Assembly (NCBI GenBank): GCA_934660915.1
Contig: CAKUIF010000001.1
Coordinates: 62,001-126,000 of the forward strand
DNA length: 64,000 nucleotides
Direction of reading: 5' to 3'
Source of the DNA: an uncultured Olsenella sp.
Lineage (GTDB): Bacteria > Actinomycetota > Coriobacteriia > Coriobacteriales > Atopobiaceae
The notes under the pieces are model-generated. The model was not told the origin of the DNA, did not search any database, and worked only from the letters and a program-made list of their open reading frames with translations. How positions within the stretch are numbered: the stretch's first letter is position 1; every line of letters begins with the position of its first letter. Of the stretch, positions 59,750-64,000 are shown piece after piece. Position numbers and translations under genes: made by a program.

Positions 59750-60258
59750 CAGACAAGCACCCTTGTCTCCTCATAGACACGAACGTCTGGATCACGTACT
59801 TCCTCGGAAACAGGCCCGGCCACGAGGACGCGAGGGCGCTTCTTCGCACCGCGATCGAGCGCGGAGTCGACATCGCCTACCCCGTCACCAGCTCCAAGGA
59901 CCTCTTTTTCGTCATCGCGAAGGACATCAAGGTGGGGTACCGGAGCGAACACAGAGGTGAGCTCACTGATTCAGCTGCAGCGGCGGCGGAAGCAACCGCT
60001 TGGGCATGCGTTGAACATCTGTCGGAGCTCGCCATTGCCGTGCCTTGCGACCACACAGACATCTGGATGGCCACACGCCAGCGCAAAATCCACGGTGATT
60101 TCGAGGATGACCTCGTAATAGCCGCCGCAATCCGCTCCCACGCAGACCTCCTCGTAACGCTCGACGAGCGCCTCCGGGCACATGCGACCGTCGCCTGTGC
60201 CGACGTAAAAACCGCTCTTCTCTGGCTCGAGAACCTCCCGAGCGAGGAACCTGCCTAA
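59746..60258 (+). CDS. PIN-domain toxin
   Basis: A 170-residue PIN-domain ribonuclease. CLLIDTNVWITYFLG holds the first acidic residue, DFEDDLVIAAAIRSHADLLVT the central Asp pair, and TLDERLR the last. VapC-type PIN toxins cut tRNA or rRNA. ATG at 59746 overlaps the antitoxin stop; an in-frame ATG 9 nt upstream is an alternative. A RelB-type rather than VapB-type partner makes this a mixed pair. Confidence 0.85.
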   Translation: MTDKHPCLLIDTNVWITYFLGNRPGHEDARALLRTAIERGVDIAYPVTSSKDLFFVIAKDIKVGYRSEHRGELTDSAAAAAEATAWACVEHLSELAIAVPCDHTDIWMATRQRKIHGDFEDDLVIAAAIRSHADLLVTLDERLRAHATVACADVKTALLWLENLPSEEPA

Positions 60259-60278
60259 CCACGCCCTTCTCCCCCATC

Positions 60279-60323
60279 AAAAAAGCGCCCGCCGCTCGTG
60301 CCAAGCACGAAGCGGCAGGCGCC
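60279..60323 (-). terminator. Duplicated terminator copy (minus-strand polarity)
   Basis: GCGCCCGCCGCT pairs with AGCGGCAGGCGC, and its U-run lies on the minus strand (AAAAAA on plus). The 95 bp from 60279 match the region at 62641 that terminates the ABC ATPase gene, so this copy is a relic of a duplicated minus-strand gene end. Confidence 0.75.
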
Positions 60324-60399
60324 TTCACGTCGATGCGGGCGCGCAATCGCGCGCGACGAATCCCTACAGCGCGTGTTCGCAATCGTCATCTACGGCGAG

Positions 60400-60547
60400 A
60401 TGGCCGACGCTGCTGGCCTCCAAGGGAATCGTGGGAGGCGTTCTGTTGGGACCCATAGGAGCCGTCGGAGGCGCCATCACTAGGAAGAAGGGCAAGACGA
60501 CATTTGTGTGCCACGACTGTGGCAACACATGGGAGGTAAAGCTCTAG
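60400..60547 (+). pseudogene. Remnant of a small Gly-rich zinc-ribbon protein
   Basis: Open frame reading LLASKGIVGGVLLGPIGA, then VGGAITRKKGKTTFVCHDCG and NTWEVKL before TAG at 60545. The pattern Gly-rich hydrophobic hairpin, Lys cluster, C-x-x-C-G is typical of small membrane-associated zinc-ribbon proteins. There is no in-frame start; ATG GCC GAC at 60400 is one frame off, so a frameshift or truncation is likely. Confidence 0.5.
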
Positions 60548-60592
60548 AGGTGAGGAGATAGCCTAGGCAACTCACTGCCCTGCAGTAAGCCT

Positions 60593-60823
60593 TTACCGCC
60601 GGCGCACGCGATCAATCAAAAGGGGCACGATGAATTCCATCAGGCGCTCGGGAATGTCAAGCGTCCGCCTGTTCCAGAGGGATGCCTGAATTATAAGTCG
60701 AATTTGCCGGTTCTCGAGGTCGCGCGAGAATACCGCGCCCCAATGCGCGTATCGCCAAGGGAAGGCGAAACACGAGGCTCGACCTTTGCGACCATCCATT
60801 GCCCTTCGTCGATTCGTTGCCAC
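60593..60823 (-). pseudogene. Remnant homologous to that at 57383
   Basis: A 76-codon frame with ATG at 60823. Its C-terminal 45 residues (AVFSRDLENRQIRLIIQASL then WNRRTLDIPERLMEFIVPLL) match the remnant at 57383. The N-terminal part is basic and unlike coding sequence. It is probably the 3' end of a decayed gene, though a short real protein cannot be excluded. Confidence 0.45.
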
Positions 60824-60851
60824 GCTCTGTTTTGACGACCGCCATTATTAA

Positions 60852-61016
60852 GCTTTAAGCTGTATCAGTCATGGCAACGTAAAGGGCGGGTATCCGCACG
60901 GCACGGGTAATGCGCTTTTCACAGCAAAAGCCGCTTCATTTCACGGTATCCACTATTACCCAAGCGGACTTCAATCAACGCATTATGTTGGGGCATTCGA
61001 GATAAATCGCCCATAG
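60852..61016 (+). pseudogene. Possible C-terminal gene remnant
   Basis: A 54-codon open stretch without a start, including GYPHGTGNALFTAKAASFHG and HYYPSGLQSTHYVGAF, ends at TAG 61014. Residue composition looks protein-like (aromatic, Gly, His). Family not recognised. Confidence 0.25.
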
Positions 61017-61020
61017 TGCA

Positions 61021-61053
61021 TATAATCTACGTATCAATAATTGGAGGTTTGCC
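61021..61053 (+). promoter_or_regulatory. -10 box and ribosome binding site of the NERD gene
   Basis: TATAAT at 61021-61026 is a perfect -10 consensus, 27 bp before the ATG. TTGGAGG precedes the start by 7 nt. No clear -35 is visible. Confidence 0.65.
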
Positions 61054-61824
61054 ATGAGCCTGCTTAACATTCTCAAAGGCGAGGAGCCGCTGTTTCGCAC
61101 AGCTGGCATGCTTCTTAAGGGTGAGGACCTGAGTCTTGGCAACACGGGCGAGTACCTCATCGACTACGCTCTCGACCACGGCCTCTACGATGAAGAAAAG
61201 AAGCTGTACCGCAACCTCCTGATTCCGCGTCAGGGCGCAACGGGCACCTCCGAGGTCGATGTCCTCATGCTCCACGAGCGCGGCATCTACGTATTCGAAA
61301 GCAAGAATTACTCGGGCTGGATATTCGGCAATGGAGATCAGCGCCAGTGGACCATGAGCCTCAACAAAGAAACGAAAGAGCGCTTCTATAACCCCGTCAA
61401 ACAAAACAAGAATCACATTGAAACGCTCAAGAATGCGCTCGGCCTGCCCGAGGAAGCGTTTGTGAGCTTCATCGTGTTCAGCGAACGCTGCGAGCTCAAG
61501 AGCGTTCCCAAAAACACCGAGAGCATGGTCATCTGCCAAAGGAATCATCTCGTCAAAAAGGTAAGAAATAGTCTCGATAGCCGTGTGTTCAGGTTCAATC
61601 ACGAGCAGCTGAACGAGGCAGGCAGGAAACTCGATGACCTATCAAAAGGCTCGACTGAAGATGCCAGAAAGGAACACGTCGAGCAGGCGAAGGCCGTCGC
61701 CGAAGGTAAGGTCTGCCCCTACTGCGGCTCTAAGCTCGTCGAACGCCACCGCAAGAGCGACGGCGGCATGTTCGTTGGCTGCAGCGCTTACCCGAAGTGC
61801 AAGTACACGCGCAAAAAGTGGTGA
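61054..61824 (+). CDS. NERD domain protein with C-terminal topoisomerase-type zinc finger
   Basis: A 256-residue protein. Residues about 30-145 form a NERD (nuclease-related) domain, a PD-(D/E)XK relative: GNTGEYLIDYAL (Glu), GTSEVDVLMLHERGIYVFESKNYSGWIFG (Asp, Glu-x-Lys catalytic pattern). A charged helix leads to a topoisomerase-I-like C4 zinc finger: KVCPYCGSKLVERHRKSDG and GCSAYPKCKYTRKKW. It probably binds and may cut DNA. It is single, with its own promoter, in an accessory region with toxin-antitoxin genes. A defence role is possible but not shown. Confidence 0.87.
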   Translation: MSLLNILKGEEPLFRTAGMLLKGEDLSLGNTGEYLIDYALDHGLYDEEKKLYRNLLIPRQGATGTSEVDVLMLHERGIYVFESKNYSGWIFGNGDQRQWTMSLNKETKERFYNPVKQNKNHIETLKNALGLPEEAFVSFIVFSERCELKSVPKNTESMVICQRNHLVKKVRNSLDSRVFRFNHEQLNEAGRKLDDLSKGSTEDARKEHVEQAKAVAEGKVCPYCGSKLVERHRKSDGGMFVGCSAYPKCKYTRKKW

Positions 61825-61922
61825 GATAGGCGCTGGTCACGACAATAATTCAGCCGCACTAGCCCCGGAGATTTAGCCTTTGTTATTTTCGCACCAAGCA
61901 TTATCCGCATTTCCAGCGGCTA

Positions 61923-62259
61923 TCATCGCGTCGAAGCTATGCGAGCACGGACCTCAGCAAGGATGTGGCTGACAAAAAACTCGGGAAGTCCAACGTTGTA
62001 GTGCTCGACGTAGTACGCAAGCACGTTCGGCCACAAATAAACGCCGTCGCTGCCTCCGCCTCGGACCACTCCTTTAATGGGCTCTCCGCTGAAGATGTCA
62101 ATAAGGGGCGTTCTTAAGGTAGTAAATAATCATGCCCTTATGCCGGTATTCGCCTTCGGCCATGCAATCCCTCATCATGGGATACCATGCCGCGATTTCC
62201 GGATGATCGCCAGCAATAAGGTCAGCAAAAGTAATGTATCGTCCGTCATTCACGGTCAT
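61923..62259 (-). pseudogene. Frameshifted gene of unknown family
   Basis: From ATG at 62259 the frame reads MTVNDGRYITFADLIAGDHP, continues through GEYRHKGMIIYYLKN, and hits TGA near 62107. The next frame continues without a break: PLIDIFSGEPIKGVVRGGGS, WPNVLAYYVEHYNVGLPEFF and so on to TGA at 61923. Removing one A in the CTTAAG near 62115 would give one protein of about 111 residues. Family not recognised. Confidence 0.65.
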
Positions 62260-62302
62260 CCCATTTAAAAAAGAAGTCCGTTTGTCAGGAAAAGGTGCCC
62301 CC

Positions 62303-62413
62303 CTAATCCTTAAGGTGCCGCGGCTTCTGCCTCAGCCGCTTGAAGACCTCGATAATAAGATCAGCGAGCAGAACACCAATGAACGAAGCAATTACTCTTT
62401 CGATGAAACTCAT
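62303..62413 (-). CDS. Small membrane peptide (36 residues)
   Basis: MSFIERVIASFIGVLLADLI is followed by a basic tail (FKRLRQKPRHLKD). One hydrophobic helix plus a positive C-terminus is the layout of type I toxin peptides and small membrane regulators. GGGGGAG precedes the ATG, and the ATG overlaps the stop of the upstream small ORF (ATGA). No antisense RNA can be assigned from sequence alone. Confidence 0.5.
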   Translation of the reverse strand: MSFIERVIASFIGVLLADLIIEVFKRLRQKPRHLKD

Positions 62414-62586
62414 GTCTCCCCCTGCCGTATGTGACGTATAAAATCACCTGTTGAATGCGCCATGTCCGATTCCCACGTCCTTCTTTCCATACGACGGGAA
62501 ACCAGCACTACCACAAGCTCGTATAAGAACTCTACTTCGAAGAACTCATAGTGGATGTCCCCACAATCGGACACCAAAAGGGTCAT
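62410..62586 (-). CDS. Small ORF upstream of and overlapping the membrane peptide
   Basis: A 58-residue frame beginning MTLLVSDCGDIHYEFFEVEF and ending RHIRQGET. Its TGA overlaps the start of the 36-residue peptide by 4 bp, suggesting coupled translation. The binding site is weak (AGAGAAG). No family recognised; it could be a leader peptide or a gene remnant. Confidence 0.35.
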   Translation of the reverse strand: MTLLVSDCGDIHYEFFEVEFLYELVVVLVSRRMERRTWESDMAHSTGDFIRHIRQGET

Positions 62587-62638
62587 TTTGACTTGATGCT
62601 TCTCTCGCTATCGATTTGTCAGCCGCCCTTCTTTCCAC

Positions 62639-62686
62639 ACAAAAAAGCGCCCGCCGCACGTGCCAAGCACGAAGCGGCGGGCGCCA
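62639..62686 (-). terminator. Terminator after the ABC ATPase gene
   Basis: GCGCCCGCCGC pairs with GCGGCGGGCGC, with the U-run on the minus strand (AAAAAA on plus at 62641). A diverged copy with flanks lies at 60279. Confidence 0.88.
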
Positions 62687-62725
62687 TCACGTCAACGCGG
62701 GCGAGCAGCCGCGCGCAAAGAAGCC

Positions 62726-63802
62726 CTACAGCACGTGGACGTCCTCGGGGCCGAACTTGACGAACGCCTCGTCACCGACCTCGTAGATCTTGTGGTTCTT
62801 GGGGTTGAAGTCGGTGATCTTCACGAGCGTGTTGCCAACCATGACCTGGTAGTTCTGGTAGTTGCCCATGAAGCGCGAGAGCGTGACCTTGCACGGCAGC
62901 ACGCCCTCGTCGGCAAGCGTGGCCGCCTCGGGACGCAGCACGAGCACGCAGTTGTCGCCGACGGCGAGGTGACCGATGTTGCTGACCTCGACCTCGTGGC
63001 CCTCGATGGTGGCCATGCCCGACTCGCCGTCCTTCTGCGCGAGGGAGCCGCGCAGGAAGTTGGACTCGCCGATGAAGTCGGCCACGAACTCGTCCACCGG
63101 GTGGTAGTAGACGGTGTGGGGGTCGCCCACCTGGTCGATCAGGCCCTTCTTCATGATGATGATGTTGTCGGACAGCGCCATGGCCTCAGACTGGTCGTGC
63201 GTGACGTAGATGGCGGTGATGCCGGCCTGCTGCTGGATGCGGCGGATCTCGTTGCGCATGTCCACGCGCAGCTTCGCGTCGAGGTTGGACAGCGGCTCGT
63301 CGAAGAGCAGCACGCCGGGCTCGAGCACGAGCGCGCGGGCGAGCGCCACGCGCTGCTGCTGGCCGCCGGAGAGCTGGTTGGTCATGCGGTCTTCCATGCC
63401 CTCGAGGCCGACCATGCCCAGGATGCCGTGGACCTTCTCGGCGATCTGCTCCTTGGGGAGCTTGCGCAGCTTGAGGCCGTAGGCGACGTTGTCGAAGATG
63501 TTGTAGTGCGGCAGCAGGGCATAGCTCTGGAAGACCATCGCGGTGTCGCGCTTGTTGGGCGTGAGCTCGTTGATGGCCTCGCCGCCGAGGTAGATCTCGC
63601 CCTCGTTGGGGCTCTCGAAGCCGGCGATCATGCGCAGGATCGTGGTCTTGCCGCAGCCGGAGGGGCCCAGCAGCGTCACGAACTCGCCCGGGGCGATCTC
63701 GATGTTGGCGTCGTGGACGGCGTAGAAATCCTTGCCGGTCTTGGGGTCCTGGTAGATCTTGGACACGTGCTCGAGGCGCACGCCCTTCTTCTCTTTTGCC
63801 AT
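62726..63802 (-). CDS. ABC transporter ATP-binding protein (PotA/FbpC-like)
   Basis: A 358-residue importer ATPase. Walker A is LLGPSGCGKTTILRMIAGFE (residues about 44-63), the Q-loop MVFQSYALLPH, signature NQLSGGQQQRVALARAL, Walker B VLLFDEPLSNLD, then the switch His in VTHDQSEAM. The C-terminal TOBE/OB region (about 240-358) is present. It lies 2 bp after a permease gene. This class serves polyamines, iron, sugars or 2-aminoethylphosphonate; the substrate is not clear. Confidence 0.93.
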   Translation of the reverse strand: MAKEKKGVRLEHVSKIYQDPKTGKDFYAVHDANIEIAPGEFVTLLGPSGCGKTTILRMIAGFESPNEGEIYLGGEAINELTPNKRDTAMVFQSYALLPHYNIFDNVAYGLKLRKLPKEQIAEKVHGILGMVGLEGMEDRMTNQLSGGQQQRVALARALVLEPGVLLFDEPLSNLDAKLRVDMRNEIRRIQQQAGITAIYVTHDQSEAMALSDNIIIMKKGLIDQVGDPHTVYYHPVDEFVADFIGESNFLRGSLAQKDGESGMATIEGHEVEVSNIGHLAVGDNCVLVLRPEAATLADEGVLPCKVTLSRFMGNYQNYQVMVGNTLVKITDFNPKNHKIYEVGDEAFVKFGPEDVHVL

Positions 63803-63804
63803 GG

Positions 63805-64000
63805 CTAGTCCTCCTCAGACTGGAGCTTCTTGCTGGTACCGAAGTGCTTGATGGCAAGGTTCATGAGGAGAACCGAGCCGTACGTGATGGCGATGAGGAT
63901 CGTGGCGAACGCGCACGCGATGCCGTAGTTGCCCTTCTCGGCGAACTCGTTGATCTGCACCGTGATGAGCAGGAACTGCGGCGTCACGAGCAGGATGATC
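63805..64000 (-). CDS. ABC transporter permease (3' part, cut by window edge)
   Basis: The frame is open to the window end. The last 65 residues include TPQFLLITVQINEFAEKGNY and a final membrane helix (GIACAFATILIAITYGSVLLMNLAIKHF), followed by a short charged tail. The gap of 2 bp to the ATPase gene indicates one operon. Typical of the second permease of Pot/Fbp-type importers. Confidence 0.8.
   Translation of the reverse strand, partial: IILLVTPQFLLITVQINEFAEKGNYGIACAFATILIAITYGSVLLMNLAIKHFGTSKKLQSEED

Overview
The window is GC-rich, densely coding chromosome with the gene content of a Coriobacteriia member, most like Collinsella/Olsenella. This placement is inferred from content: class III glutamine synthetase, the mraZ-led dcw cluster joined to sepF/yggT/divIVA, the DUF969/DUF979 pair beside pyroglutamyl peptidase, and long YhgE/Pip proteins. 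I saw no rRNA, tRNA, CRISPR array, transposase or phage structural gene.

Layout. 0-9.6 kb: start of a nuclease paralogue, a TauE-like exporter, a histidine phosphatase, metK, and a TetR regulator divergent from two YhgE/Pip membrane proteins. 9.6-16 kb: nuclease paralogue B between repeat arrays, then an M19 dipeptidase, gltX, a cupin protein, a GyrI-like protein and pcp. 16-24 kb: DUF979/DUF969, then (reading the minus strand from the right) ftsZ, pgeF, yggS, sepF, proC, yggT, divIVA. 24-42.4 kb: the division and cell-wall cluster on the minus strand: mraZ, rsmH, ftsL, ftsI, murF, mraY, murD, ftsW, then a foreign block of about 4 kb (nuclease C, a double-HTH membrane LuxR regulator, three repeat arrays), then murG, murC, murB, ftsQ, ftsZ. 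42.6-56.9 kb: xerD, pyrG, glnA (class III), a polysaccharide deacetylase, nuclease paralogue D between its own arrays, rnhA, polA, a MATE exporter and a HAD phosphatase. 56.9-62.7 kb: an accessory stretch rich in gene remnants, with an ATC-hydrolase-like protein, an SDR, an RHH/PIN toxin-antitoxin pair, a NERD protein, a frameshifted gene and two coupled small ORFs. 62.7-64 kb: an ABC ATPase and the end of a permease.

The most unusual feature is a recurring unit. Three paralogous proteins with a C-terminal PD-(D/E)XK/Vsr-like (DUF559-type) nuclease domain (B, C, D) each sit between two arrays of short inverted repeats. The repeat sequence is specific to the locus, but the geometry is shared: forward copies and reverse copies are nested around a centre, and successive copies are 41 bp apart (occasionally 42-43, 62, or 82-83 bp). 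Three genes, including ftsW, take their stop codon from inside a repeat unit. Paralogues A, B and C also share tandem 11-bp elements upstream and a -10 box only 6-9 nt from the ATG, suggesting leaderless mRNAs. Further arrays without a nearby nuclease occur at 12.6 and 54.2 kb. This resembles a REPIN/RAYT arrangement, but with a nuclease fold instead of an HUH transposase. The function is unknown and any role proposed here is inference.
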